Origin: Triticum aestivum
Taxonomy: Eukaryota; Streptophyta; Magnoliopsida; Poales; Poaceae
Length of the DNA: 64,000 bases
NCBI RefSeq assembly: GCF_018294505.1
Contig: NC_057803.1
Location: forward strand, 688,356,678 to 688,420,677
Direction of reading: 5' to 3'
Shown here piece by piece: positions 1 to 12,258 of the stretch (position 1 is its first letter; each line of letters begins with the position of its first letter). The position numbers were made by a program, and so were the translations under genes. The notes under the pieces were generated by a model, which saw nothing but the letters and a program-made list of their open reading frames with translations, was not told where the DNA came from and did no database searches.

Positions 1-666
1 AGGTGCCCCTGGCGATTCACATCTGAGGAACACGTGGCCATCATGCAGCATATCGGGGTTGTTCCACGTCCCACGCACGCCTGGATTGTCGGGTGGTCGT
101 TCCCACTTCTCCGGGTTTCAGGTGAAGGAATGAGCATTGAAAACGGACTTAATGTTTGTCTCTGTATCTTCTGCTGACAAGGACGCAGAGAAGACATTCG
201 ACAGTTTCAATAGAATGCATATGATTTGGAGAGATAGAGTTTGAGATAGAAAGCATAGAGAGGTTAGGGTCCGATCACATTCACTTAGTTCAAAAGATTC
301 AACAAGAAGACATAGCTATAAGTGAATGCTGTAGAGGACAGAACACTAGTATATATATATAATCAACATAGTGAAGATAATCATGAAGACATGTTGAGAT
401 TGAAGCCAAACCAAATGTGAAGACATAGCAAATGTAACGCCATGAGTGAAACACTTCAAACAGAACCTTTGGTGGTGGCGTTACCCACCGTATAGGAAGT
501 ATTAGACCCAGACACGGCGCACAATTATCGTGGCGCTCCGAAGTCAAATTCCACATTAATGTATTCACACTTAGAATGTATGTCTTCATTGATTGAAGAT
601 ATACTTTACTTCGTGTGTTGCACATCTAAGTCATCAATATGCATAAGTGTTAGGATGTGTGCCTGA
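1..666 (-). other. Non-coding 3' internal region of the Maximus-like element
   Basis: Between the pol stop codon (667-669) and the off-window 3' LTR lie at least 666 bases without a convincing reading frame. A 108-codon frame at 299-625 has no recognisable domain and is probably chance. SIRE-type Copia elements often carry extra sequence 3' of pol, either an env-like frame or non-coding spacer; nothing env-like is visible here. A short (TA)n run lies near 351-361. Confidence 0.6.
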
Positions 667-1977
667 TCACAGGACATTTGAGGATTCCAAGATATTTAGC
701 TCACACCGTAACTTGCAAAATCTCTTCTCATCCAAGGGCTTGGTGAAGATATCTGCCAATTGCTCTTCAGTGTTGACGTGTATGATATCAATATCTTCCT
801 TCACAACATGATCTCTGAGAAAGTGATGACGAATTTCAATGTGCTTTGTCTTCGAGTGCTGAACTGGGTTGTTGGCAATCTTGATGGCGCTTTCGTTGTC
901 GCAGTAGAGTGGCACTTGCTTCAGATGAATGCCATAGTCCTTGAGTGTTTGCTTCATCCACAGAAGCTGAGCGCAGCAAGATCCAGCAGCAATGTATTCA
1001 GATTCAGCAGTGGAGAGAGATACACAGTTCTGCTTCTTTGAAGACCAACATACAAGTGATCGTCCCAGAAAATGACATGTGCCTGATGTAGACTTGCGAT
1101 CCACCTTGTCACCAGCATAATCAGCATCCGAGAATCCAACCAGATCAAACTCTGAGCCCTTTGGATACCATAATCCTAGAGTTGGGGTGTGAGCCAAATA
1201 TCGAAGAATTCGCTTCACAGCTAAGTGATGCGACTCCTTTGGTGCCGCTTGGAATCGAGCACACATGCAAACACTAAGCATAATATCTGGCCTAGATGCA
1301 CATAGATAAAGTAAAGAACCAATCATGGAGCGGTATACCTTTTGATCGAACTCTTTACCATTGTCGTCGGGACCCAGATGATGTTTGGCTGGCATTGGCG
1401 TCGTGAAGCCTTTGCAGTCTTGCATACCGAACTTCTTCAGGCAATCTTTGAGATACTTCTCTTGAGATATGAAGATGCCGTTGCGTTGCTGTCGTATTTG
1501 AAGACCGAGGAAGAACTTCAGCTCTCCCATCATGGACATCTGATATTGCTCTTGCATCATATATCCAAACTCTTCACTGTACTTCTGATTGGTGCAGCCG
1601 AAGATAATGTCATCCACATATATTTGGCACACAAACAGTTCACCATCATATGTCTTCGTGAAGAGAGTGGGGTCGAGGGAACCAGGTATGAAGCCTTTGC
1701 TCTTCAGGAAGTATTTGAGTGTGTCATACCAAGCCCGAGGGGCTTGTTTGAGGCCATACAGTGCCTTGTTGAGCTTGTATACCATGTCAGGATGTTTTGG
1801 ATCTTCAAAGCCAGGCGGTTGTGCAACATACACTTCTTCTTCAATCTTGCCATTGAGAAAAGCGCTCTTCACATCCATTTGATATAGAAGTATGTTATGA
1901 TGATTTGCATAGGCCAGCAGTATGCGTATGGCTTCAAGTCGAGCCACAGGAGCAAATGTTTCATCGAAGTCAATCCT
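667..1977 (-). pseudogene. Copia pol, 3' half: reverse transcriptase and RNase H (Maximus-like)
   Basis: This 426-codon open frame encodes the catalytic part of reverse transcriptase and all of RNase H. Visible motifs are [26 protein letters not shown], the YVDD active-site box (codons at 1609-1620), then [20 protein letters not shown] and IFTKPLD of the RNase H and tail. These enzymes copy the element's RNA into cDNA inside virus-like particles. The frame is separated from upstream pol by a one-base deletion near 1976: the expected GIDFDETF block is read out of frame from there. Apart from that the catalytic residues look intact. It is a fragment of one gag-pol polyprotein, not a separate gene. 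Confidence 0.9.
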
Positions 1978-3830
1978 TCCACTTGAGTATATCCTTGAGC
2001 AACGAGACGAGCTTTGTTTCTGACAACTTGACCATGCTCATCTTGCTTGTTGCGGTATATCCATTTGGTGCCTATTATATTGTGCTTCCGAGGATCAGGA
2101 CGCTTAACCAGTTCCCATACATTATTCAGCTCAAACTGTTGAAGCTCTTCTTGCATAGCTTGAATCCATTCAGGTTCCATGAAGGCTTCTTCAACTTTCT
2201 TGGGTTCTGTTATTGAGACGAATGCGAAGTGCCCACAGAAATTTGCTAGCTGAGTTGCCCTTGAACGAGTGAGCGGACCGGGTGCATTGATGCTATCAAT
2301 TATTCTCTCAATCTGCACTTCATTGGCAACACGAGGATGTACAGGGCGAAGATTTTGCTCTTGCTGATCATTGTCATTGTTAGAGGGATTGTCTTCAGGC
2401 TGAGCATTGTCTTCAGGTTGATCAGGTGCGGAGATGATAAGTTCCTCTTCAGGTTGAGCTTCAGAGGGTATGATTTCTCCAGTTCCCATTAGTTTGATTG
2501 ATTCACTGGATGGAACTTCATCTAGCACATTTGGCAGGTGCTCTCTTTGTGAACCGTTAGTCTCATCGAACCGCACATCCACTGTTTCAACCACTTTATA
2601 ATGAAAGAGATTGAAGACTCTGTAGGAGTGCGAATCCTTTCCATATCCAAGCATAAAACCCTCATGTGCTTTTGGTGCAAATTTTGAAGTGTGATGTGGA
2701 TCCTTGATCCAGCACCTGGCGCCAAATACTCTGAAGTAACTGACATTTGGCTTCTTGCCAGTAAGGAGCTCATAAGATGTCTTGTTCAGAAGCTTGTGAA
2801 GATAAACACGATTGATTGTATGGCATGCAGTATCAATGGCTTCAGGCCAGAATTTTCTTGGAGTCTTGTATTCATCAAGCATCGTTCGGGCCATCTCAAT
2901 GAGTGTTCTGTTCTTGCGTTCGACGACGCCATTCTGCTGTGGCGTGTACGGAGCTGAGAATTCATGTGTGATGCCCAAAGTATCAAGATATGTATCAAGG
3001 CCAGTGTTCTTGAATTCAGTGCCATTGTCACTTCTGATGTGCTTTATCTTGGCGCCATAGTTGTTCATTGCTCGATTGGCGAAGCGTCTGAAGACATCCT
3101 GCACTTCAGTCTTGTAGAGGATTATGTGCACCCAAGTATATCTAGAATAATCATCAACAATGACAAAGCCATAGAGACAAGCAGTAGTAGTAAGAGTTGA
3201 GTAATGAGTGGGACCGAAAAGATCCATGTGGAGCAGTTCGAAGGGTCGAGTTGTTGTCATGATTGTCTTCGAGGGATGTTTGGCCCTCGTCATCTTTCCT
3301 GCTTCACAGGCACCGCATAAGTGATCTTTCTTGAACTTGACGCCCTCGATGCCTATGACATGCTTCTTCTTTGCAAGGGTGTGGAGGTTCCTCATGCCAG
3401 CATGCCCTAGCCTCCGATGCCAGAGCCAGCATTCTGAAGCTTTTGCTAGAAGACATACGGCAAGCTGTGGTCCTGCTGAGAAATCTACCACGTACAAATC
3501 ATCTTTCCGATACCCTTCAAACACTAGAGACTTGTCAGATTCCATTAGAACAAGGCAACGATATTTTCCAAACATTACGATCATGTTCAAATCGCAAAGC
3601 ATTGAGACAGACATTAAGTTGAAGCCAAGGGATTCAACAAGCATGACTTTATCCATGTGTTGATCCTTTGAGATTGCAACTCTACCTAGACCCAATACCT
3701 TACTTTTACCAGTGTCAGCAAATGTGATGTGACTCTTGTCGGATGGACGTAAGGTTGAGTCCATAAGAAGGCTTCTTTTGCCAGTCATGTGATTGGTACA
3801 CCCACTATCAATAATCCATTCTGAAGACGC
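1978..3830 (-). pseudogene. Copia pol, 5' half: protease, integrase, start of RT (Maximus-like)
   Basis: In polyprotein order the frame shows the aspartic protease active site DSG followed by CTNHMTG (just below 3830), the pre-integrase zinc-binding region (WHRRLGHAGMRNL ... CGACEAGK) and the DDE integrase core (HMDLFGPT, IRSDNGTEF, QQNGVVERKNRTL). After an acidic linker comes the start of reverse transcriptase ([23 protein letters not shown]), where the frameshift near 1976 ends the frame. Protease matures the polyprotein and integrase inserts the cDNA. From 3788 to about 1976 the frame is open; the protease start is separated from gag by stops. The broken junctions make it a pseudogene. Confidence 0.88.
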
Positions 3831-6589
3831 TGGTGTCGTACCCTACAGTGCAGTTAGGGGGATAGGCTTCACGAAGAGAATTGTGAAGCAAAAACATTTG
3901 ACGAACCAGTGGGTTATGAAAGCTTAGATCCAGATTAGGACTGATAGGGAGAGTAGCAAGCGATTCAGGAACGAAGTACATAATAAGACCATTCGGGCAT
4001 TTGATCTTGCGCCCTACAAGATGTTTAAGGTCCCCAGCAATAGCGTCAGACGATTTTGGTTTTCTGCTGGAGACCCTTCCCTGCAAAAGAGAGTTAAGCT
4101 TTCTTAGCCACCCACATCTTCAAGGGTGGCTTAGAAGCAATAAGTCTAAGTGCAGCATCTGAGAACTTTGGCTTTGGAGCCCTAGCAAAAAGTCTTGCAG
4201 GCGGACAATAGTACTCATAAGAATAAGCAGAATAGTTCTTGGTCTTATGAACATGGCGGTTTGATGAACCGCGCTCATATTCATAGGCCTGAGTATGGTT
4301 TCCCTGCAAAACATTTGCGTTAGTGCGACTCAGGTGAGTCCTCTGTCTGTATGAAGCCTTTGGACCGTATGAAGCCTGTGGTCTGGGGTTTGTCTTCTTC
4401 ACCTGTGGTGTCATGATGACATTCACAGGAAGATTCTCCAAACACTTTTCGGCACCCAGATCTTCTTCATAGGCGGTCCATTCCTGCAGTTAGTACCAAT
4501 GTACCTGGCAAACACTTCACCATTCTGATTCTTAAACAGTTTATAGTTTGCATCAAAGGATTCATCAATGACAATGGGGTTAGCACAAGTGAAGCCAGAT
4601 AGAGTGGATGGATCTGCTGAAGGTTCCTTTGCAGCAACCCATGTGGTTTTGGGGTACTGCTCAGGTTTCCAGTAAGAGCCATCAGCATTCATTTTCCTTA
4701 CGAACCCAACACCCTCTTTCCTAGGGTTTCGGTTCAGGATCTGCCTTTTGAGGACATCACATAGTGTCTGATGCCCTTTAAGACTTTTGTACATCCCTGT
4801 TTCAAGCAATGTCTTCAACCTAGCATTCTCATCAGCAATAGCAGTGGTATCCTCAGCAGAGGGGTTAGTTCCCACATCAACAGTTGAAGATATTGCAACA
4901 GTAGCAGCAGTAGAACATTCAGCAACAGAAGTAGCATTATCACGCTCAATGCATTTAAGACATGGTGGTTCAAATCCTTCCTGAGCTGAACTGATCTGTT
5001 CGGCGCGAAGTGACTCGTTTTCCTTTTGAAGATCTTCATGAGCCGCTCTCAATTTCTCAAGATCTTGCTTCCTTTGAAGATAATCATAGGAAAGCTTTCA
5101 TGAGTTGTTGAGAGCGTTTCATGACGACTTTCAAGTTCCTCATACTTAACGTGAAGATTTTTTATGTCTTCAATTAAGGACTGAGATCGAGTCATTTCAG
5201 CGTCTAACAGATCATCGCTTTTGTCTAACAGTTTTTGAATATGTTCCATGGCTTTCTGTTGTTCAGTTGCAATTTTAGCGAGTGTTTTGTAGCTGGTTTT
5301 GGAACCACAATCAGAGTCATCATCACTAGATGTTTGATAGTGAGTAGTGCGTGTGTTTACCTTGGCACCGCGTGCCATGAAGCAGTAGGTAGGAGCGGAT
5401 AAAGTCATTGTCTTCAGTGTTGAAGATGGACTTTGCAACGTATGCTGTAGCTAGACTCGCAACGCCAGAATCGGACTCCTCCTCAGACTCCACCTCCACC
5501 TCCTCAGAAGTGGACTCCTCCTCTGAATCCATTTCCTTGCCAACAAACGCACGTGCCTTGCCAGATGAGCTCTTCTTGTGTGATGAAGACTTTGAGGAGT
5601 ACTTGGAAGAAGACTTTGAGTATTTCTTCTTCTTCTTGTCATCAGAATCATACTCCTTGCTCTTCTTTTTCTTCTTGTTCTCAATGTCCCACTGCGGACA
5701 CTCAGAGATGTAGTGTCCAGGTTTCTTGCACTTGTGGCATGTTTTCTTCTTGTAGTCATGAGCAGAAGCTTCATCATTCCTTGAGCTTGATCATGAAGAC
5801 TTTCTAAAGCCTTTCTTCTTGGTGAATTTTTGGAACTTCTTCACAAGCATAGAAAGCTCCTTTCCAATGTCTTCAGGATCATCAGAACTGCTGTCAGATT
5901 CTTCTTCAGATGAGGAGACAGCTTTTGCCTTCAAGGCACGAGTTCGCCCATAGTTTGGGACCGTAGATATCTCTTTTCTCAGAAAGCTGAAACTCATGTG
6001 TGTTGAGTCTCTCAAGTATGTCAGACGGATCGAGTGTCTTGAAATCGGGACGTTCTTGAATCATCAGGGCTAGGGTGTCAAACGAACTGTCAAGTGATCT
6101 CAGGAGTGTCTTGATAACTTCATGCTTGGTGATCTCAGTAGCGCTGAGGGCTTGAAGCTCATTTGTGATGTTAGTGAGTCGATCAAACGTGAGCTGGACA
6201 TTCTCATTGTCATTTCTCTTGAAGCGGTTGAAGAGGTTGCGAAGGACACTGATTCTCTGATCTCTCTGGGTTGAGACGCCTTCGTTGACCTTGGAGAGCC
6301 AGTCCTAGACTAGCTTAGATGTTTCCAAAGCACTCACGCGGCCATACTGTCCTTTGGTCAGATGACCACAGATGATATTCTTGGCAGTAGAGTCCAGTTG
6401 AACGAACTTCTTGACGTCAGCAGCAGTGACACCTTCTCCAGCCTTGGGAACGCCGTTCTTGACGACATACCATAGGTCGACGTCAATGGCTTCAAGATGC
6501 ATGCGCATCTTATTCTTCCAGTAGGGATATTCAGTTCCATCGAAGACGGGGCACGCAGCAGAGACTTTAATTATCCCTGCAGTCGACAT
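3831..6589 (-). pseudogene. SIRE-type gag with CCHC zinc knuckle, multiply frameshifted
   Basis: The gag starts at 6589 (MSTAGIIKVSAACPVFDGTE) and shows the usual N-terminal Copia capsid features (YPYWKNKMRMHLEAID, STAKNIICGHL). Open blocks continue at 6015-5791, around 5780-5326, 5438-5049, 5052-4423, 4441-4094 and 4086-3808, in changing frames. A perfect CX2CX4HX4C knuckle (CHKCKKPGHYISEC) is coded at 5698-5739. It is followed by Lys/Ser-rich and Glu/Ser-rich tracts and a coiled-coil-like segment at 5300-4800. Gag packages the element RNA. At about 2.7 kb the region is long for Copia gag but normal for SIRE types. A TGA interrupts it just before the knuckle, and at least three frameshifts break it. 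Confidence 0.82.
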
Positions 6590-6641
6590 AGCTAAAACTC
6601 CAGGTGGTTAAACCGAATCACACAGAACAAGGGAGTACCTT

Positions 6642-6653
6642 GCTCTGATACCA
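6642..6653 (-). other. Primer-binding site (initiator Met-tRNA type)
   Basis: On the minus strand the sequence reads TGGTATCAGAGC, complementary to the 3' end of plant initiator methionyl-tRNA. It lies two bases inside the LTR border at 6656, where minus-strand cDNA synthesis would start. It fixes the LTR boundary and the element's orientation. Confidence 0.88.
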
Positions 6654-6655
6654 AT

Positions 6656-8031
6656 TGAAAGTGCGTTATATCGACTAGAGGGGGGTGAATAGGCGATTTT
6701 TATGAAAGTCTTCAAAACGTGGAAGTTTCGAAGACAAACGATAGAAATAAACCTATTACCATGCAGCGGAAGGTAGACTACACTAGGCAAACCATAGTCA
6801 AGTATTCAATGAAGTGAAAGCACAATGACTAATAGCAGCTAGGTAGTAAGGATCAGGTAGGAAGATATTATGAAGCCAAACAGAACACGCAGTCACTCAG
6901 TGAAGACAAAAGATAGTGCAATCATACAATGACTTCACAAGGACCAACAGTAAGTAAAGGGAAGGGAAGGATGAAACCAGTGACTCGTTGAAGACAATGA
7001 TTTGTTGGACCAGTTCCAGTTGCTGTGACAACTGTACGTCTGGTTAGGGCGGCTAGGTATTTAAACCTGAGGACACACAGTCCCGGACACCCAGTCCTGA
7101 ACACGCAGCTCAGGACACCCAGTCCTCACCGTATTCCCCTTGAGCTAAGGTCACACAGACCTCGCCCAATCACTCTGGTAAGTCTTCAAGGTAGACTCCC
7201 AAACCTTCACAGACTTCGTTCACCGGCGATCCACAATGTCTCTTGGATGCTCAGAACGCGACGCCTAACCGGCTGGAGGATTCACAGTCCTCAAGTGTAA
7301 TAAGTCTTCAGATCACACAGACAAGAAGACTTAAGTGATGCCTAACACTCTTTGGCTCTGGGTGGTTAGGGCTTTATCCTCGCAAGGAATTCTCTCTCAA
7401 AGGCTTCGAGGTGGGTTGCTCTCAAACGACAAAAGCCGTACTCTAACTCTGAGCAGCCAACCGTTTATGGTTGTAGGGGGTGGGCTATTTATAGCCACTA
7501 GGCAACCCGACCTGATTTGTCCGAAATGACCCTGGGTCACTAAGGAACTGACACGTGTTCCAACGGTCAGATTTCAAACACACACGACAACTTTACTTGG
7601 GCTACAAGCAAAGCTGACTTGTCCGACTCTGGACAAGATTCGCTCTCATAGTCTTCACTCGAAGACATAGGTTTTGGTTAAGCATCACTTCAGTCATTCT
7701 GACTGGTTCTCTTGGACCCCACTTAACAGTACGGTGGTTCCTATGACTCAATAAATAAGAAAAAGAACTACGAAAGATCTGAGTCTTCGAGCTACATAGG
7801 CTTCATGCGATGTCTTCTCTTGTCATAGTCTTCAATGTGAATATCTTCACATACCACCTTTGACATCAATGTCTTCATACATTTTTAGGGGTCATCTCTG
7901 GTAGGAAAACCAAATCAATGAGGGACTTCTACCTGTGTTATCCTGTAATTCTCACAAACACATTAGTCCCACAACTAGGTTTGTCGTCAATACTCCAAAA
8001 CCAACTAGGGGTGGCACTAGATGCACTTACA
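6656..8031 (-). repeat. 5' LTR of the Maximus-like Copia element (1376 bp)
   Basis: In element orientation it begins TGTAAGTGCATC (at 8031) and ends CACTTTCA (at 6656), directly next to the primer-binding site. Near its 3' end is the block CCTATTCACCCCCC, also present at the end of solo LTR E, so the two LTRs are related. The LTR would hold the element's promoter and polyadenylation signals. The partner 3' LTR is off-window, so no age estimate is possible here. Confidence 0.88.
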
Positions 8032-11023
8032 ATGCTATAGAGCTCCCACTCACTTTCTTGTAAATACAGGCTTCTCCAAAAGTCTGTATAAAACCAAATG
8101 CTTTGATCACACTATCGAAGTGCTTATTCCAACTCCGAGAGGCTTGCACCAGTCCATAAATGGACCGCTGGAGCTTGCACACTTTGTTAGCTCCCTTTGG
8201 ATCAACAAAACCTTCTAGCTGCATCATATACAAATCTTCTTCCAAAAATCCATTCAGGAATGCAGTTTTAGCATCCATTTGCCAAATTTCATAATCATAA
8301 AATGCGGTAATTGCTAACATGATTCGGACAGACTTAAGCATCGCTGCGGGTGAGAAGGTCTCATCGTAGTCAATCCCTTGAACTTGTCGAAAACCTTTTG
8401 TAACAAGTCGAGATTTATAGACAGTAACATTACCATTAGCGTCAGTCTTCTTCTTGAAGATCCATTTATTCTCAATTGCTTGCCGACCACCGGGCAAGTC
8501 AACCAAAGTCCATACTTTGTTCTCATACATGGATCCCATCTTAGATTTCATGGCCTCAAGCCATTTTGCGGAATCTGGGCTCACCATCACTTCTTCATAG
8601 TTCGTAGGTTCGTCATGGTCTAGTAACATAACTTCCAGAATAGGATTATCGTACCACTCTGGTGCGGATCTTACTCTGGTTGACCTACAAGGTTCAGTAA
8701 CAACTTCATCTAAAGTTTCATGATCATCATCATTAACTTCCTCACTAATTGGTGTAGGTGTCGCAGAAACCGATTTCTATGATGAACTAATTTCCAATAA
8801 AGGAGCAGGTACAGTTACCTCATCAAGTTCTACTTTCCTCCCACTCATTTCTTTCGAGAGAAACTCCTTCTCTAGAAAAACTCCGAATTTAGCAACAAAA
8901 GTCTTGCCTTCGGATCTGTGATAGAAGGTGTACCCAACAGTCTCCTTTGGGTATCCTATGAAGACACATTTCTCCGATTTGGGTTCGAGCTTATCAGGTT
9001 GAAGCTTTTTCACATAAGCATCGCAGCCCCAAACTTTGAGAGACGACAACTTTGGTTTCTTACCAAACCACAGTTCATAAGGCGTCGTCTCAACGGATTT
9101 TGATGGTGCCCTATTTAACGTGATTGCGGCCGTCTCTAAAGCATAACCCCAAAACGATAGCGGTAAATCAGTAAGAGACATCATAGATCGCACCATATCT
9201 AGTAAAGTACGATTAAGACATTCGGACACACCATTAAGCTATGGTGTTCCAGGTGGCGTGAGTTGTGAAACTATTCCGCATTGTTTCAAATGAAGACCAA
9301 ACTCATAACTCAAATATTCTCCTCCACGATCAGATCGTAGAAACTTTATTTTCTTGTTACGATGATTTTCAACTTCACTTTGAAATTCTCTAAACTTTTC
9401 AAATGTTTCAGACTTATGTTTCATTAAGTAGATATACCCATATCTGCATAAATCATCTGTGAAGGTGAGAAAATAACGATATCCGCCACGAGCCTCAACA
9501 TTCATCGGACCACATACATCTGTATGTACGATCTCCAACAAATCTGTTGCTCTCTCCATAGTACCGGAGAACAGCGTTTTAGTCATCTTGCCCATGAGGC
9601 ACGGTTCGCAAGTACCAAGTGATTCATAATCAAGTGGTTCCAAAAGTCCAGCAGTATGGAGTTTCTTCATGCGCTTTACACCGATATGACCTAAACGACA
9701 GTGCCACAAATAAGTTGCACTATCATTATCAACTCTGCATCTTTTGGCTTCAATATTATGAATATGTGTATCACCACTATCGAGATTTAGCAAAAATAGA
9801 CCACTCTTCAAGGGTGCATGACCATAAAAGATATTACTCATATAAATATAACAACCATTATTCTCTGATTTAAATGAATAACCGTCTCGCATCAAACAAG
9901 ATCCAGATATAATGTTCATGCTCAACGCTGGCACCAAATAACAATTATTTAGGTCTAATACTAATCTCGAAGGTAGATGTAGAGGTAGCATGCCGACCGC
10001 GATCACATCGACTTTGGAACCATTTCCCATGTGCATCGTCACCTCGTCCTTAGCCAATCTCCGCTTAATCCATAGCCCCTGTTTCGAGTTGCAAATATTA
10101 GCAACAGAACCAGTATCAAATACCCAGGTGATACTGTGAGCATTAGTAAGGTACACATCAATAACATGTATATCACATATACCTTTGTTCACCTTGCCAT
10201 CCTTCTTATCCGCCAAATACTTGGGGCAGTTATGCTTCCAGTGACCAGTCTGCTTGCAGTAGAAGCGCTCAGTCTCAGGCTTAGGTCCAGACTTGGGTTC
10301 CTTCTCTTGACCAGCAACTTGCTTGTTGTTCTTCTTGAAGTTCCCCTTCTTCTTCCATTTGCCCTTTTTCTTGAAACTGGTGGTCTTATTGACCATCAAC
10401 ACTTGATGCTCCTTCTTGATTTCTACCTCCGCTGCCTTTAGCATTGCGAAGAGCTCGGGAATTGTCTTATCCATCCCTTTCATATTATAGTTCATCACGA
10501 AGCTCTTGTAGCTTGGTGGCAGTGATTGGAGAATTCTGTCAATGACACTATCATTCAGAAGATTAACTCCCAGTTGAATCAAGTGATTGCAGTACCCAGA
10601 CATCTTGAGTATATGCTCACTGACAGAACTATTCTCCTCCATCTTGCAGCTATAGAACTTATTGGAGACTTCATATCTCTTAATCCAGCCATTTGCTTGA
10701 AATATTAACTTCAACTCTTGGAACATCTCATATGCTCCATCACGTTCAAAACATCATTGAAGTCCCGGTTCTAAGCCGTAAAGCATGGCACATTGAACTA
10801 TTGAGTAGTCATCAGCTTTGCTCTGCCAGATGTTCTTAACGTCGTCAGTTGCATCAGCAGCAGGCTTGGCACTCAACGGTGCTTCCAGGACGTAATTCTT
10901 CTGAGCAGCAATGAGGATAATCCTCAAGTTACGGACCCAGTCCGTGTAATTGCTACCATCATCTTTCAACTTTGCTTTCTCAAGGAACGTATTAAAATTC
11001 AACGGAACAACAGCACGGGCCAT
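8032..11023 (-). pseudogene. Angela gag-pol polyprotein (gag, protease, integrase, partial RT)
   Basis: The frame starts at 11023 (MARAVVPLNFNTFLEKAKL) and stays in one reading frame to the insertion at 8032. Gag runs to about 10200, the protease DTG motif (WVFDTGSVANICN) is near 10120, the integrase core is at about 9550-9230 (HTDVCGP, RSDRGGEY, then NGVSECLNRTLL) and RT begins at about 8600 (KWIFKKKTDANG, MDAKTAFLNGFLEEDLY). Three nonsense codons break it: TGA near 10755, TAG at about 9241 and TAG at about 8776. Both TAGs replace a glutamine that the related copy at 52296-53110 keeps (GTPQHNG, SSSQKSV). The gag zinc knuckle has lost its first cysteine (ERFYCKQTGHWKHNC). No frameshift is needed to read it through. 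Confidence 0.88.
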
Positions 11024-12243
11024 CTATCTACAATCAACATAGACAAGCAAGATACTATCAGGTACTAAGTTCATGATAAATTTAAGTTCAGTTAATCATA
11101 TTACTTAAGAACTCCCACTTAGATAGACATCCCTCTAATCCTCTAAGTGATCGCGTGATCCATATCAACTAAACCATGTCCGATCATCACGTGAGATGGA
11201 GTAGTTTCAACGGTGAACATCACTATGTTGATCATATCTACTATATGATTCACGCTCGACCTTTCGGTCTCCGTGTTCCGAGGCCATATCTATTATATGC
11301 TAGGCTCGTCAAGTTTAACCTGAGTATTCCGCGTGTGCAACTGTTTTGCACCCGTTGTATTTGAGCGTAGAGCCTATCACACCCGATCATCACGTGGTGT
11401 CTCGGCACGAAGAACTTTCACAACGGTGCATAATCAAGGAGAACACTTTATACTTTGATAATTTAGTGAGGGGTCATCTTATAATGCTACCGTCAATCAA
11501 AGCAAGATAAGATGCATAAAAGATAAACATCACATGCAATCAATATAAGTGATATGATATGGCCATCATCATCTTGTGCTTGTGATCTCCATCTCCGAAG
11601 CACCGTCATGATCACCATCGTCACCGGCGCGACACCTTGATCTCCATCGTAGCATCGTTGTCGTCTCGCCAATCTTATGCTTCTACGACTATCGCTGCCG
11701 CTTAGTGATAAAGTAAAGCATTACAGGGCGATTGCATTGCATACAATAAAGCGACAACCATATGGCTCCTGCCAGTTGCCGATAACTCGGTTACAAAACA
11801 TGATCATCTCATAAAATAAAATTAGCATCATGTCTTGACTATATCACATCACAACATGCCCTGCAAAAACAAGTTAGACGTCCTCTACTTTGTTGTTGCA
11901 AATTTTACGTGGCTACTACGGGCTTAGCAAGAACCGTTCTTACCTACCCATCGAAAACACAACGATAGTTTGTCAAGTTGGTGTTGTTTTAACCTTCTCA
12001 AGGACCGGGCGTAGCCACACTCGGTTCAACTAAAGTTGGAGAAACTGACACCCGCCAGCCACCTGTGTGCAAAGCACGTCGGTAGAACCACTCTCGCGTA
12101 AGTGTACGCGTAATGTCGGTCCAAGCCGCTTCATCCAACAATACCGCCGAACCAAAGTATGACATGCTGGTAAGCAGTATGACTTATATCTCCCACAACT
12201 CACTTGTGTTCTACTCGTGCATATGACATCTATGCATAAAACC
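11024..12243 (-). other. Angela 5' leader between primer-binding site and gag
   Basis: About 1.2 kb of non-coding leader, the usual length for Angela/WIS, with no convincing frame. It contains two similar blocks around CGATCATCACGTG (11180 and 11385). This region would hold packaging and dimerisation signals, but I cannot point to a specific one. Confidence 0.7.
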
Positions 12244-12257
12244 TGGCTCTGATACCA
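12244..12257 (-). other. Angela primer-binding site
   Basis: The minus strand reads TGGTATCAGAGCCA, complementary to initiator methionyl-tRNA, immediately inside the LTR border at 12259. Confidence 0.9.
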
Positions 12258-12258
12258 C

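Larger units (their letters stand above)
1..8031 (-). mobile_element. Copia retrotransposon, SIRE/Maximus-like, 3' part cut by window edge
   Basis: Seen: read on the minus strand, this is a 5' LTR (6656-8031), a methionyl-tRNA-type primer-binding site, a long gag region with a CCHC knuckle and an extended acidic/coiled segment, then protease, integrase, reverse transcriptase and RNase H in Copia order. The 3' LTR is not in the window. The LTR starts TGTAAGTGCATC and ends CACTTTCA. The element interrupts the reverse transcriptase of the Angela element, and the next five bases (8032-8036, ATGCT) are the expected target duplication. The long gag and LTR termini fit the SIRE/Maximus lineage of Triticeae; the exact family name is inferred. 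The coding region has several frameshifts, so the copy is not autonomous. Confidence 0.85.

Noticed and set aside
1..666. Env-like gene 3' of pol in the Maximus-like element.
   Set aside because: No signal peptide, transmembrane segment or long frame is visible in the part within the window.
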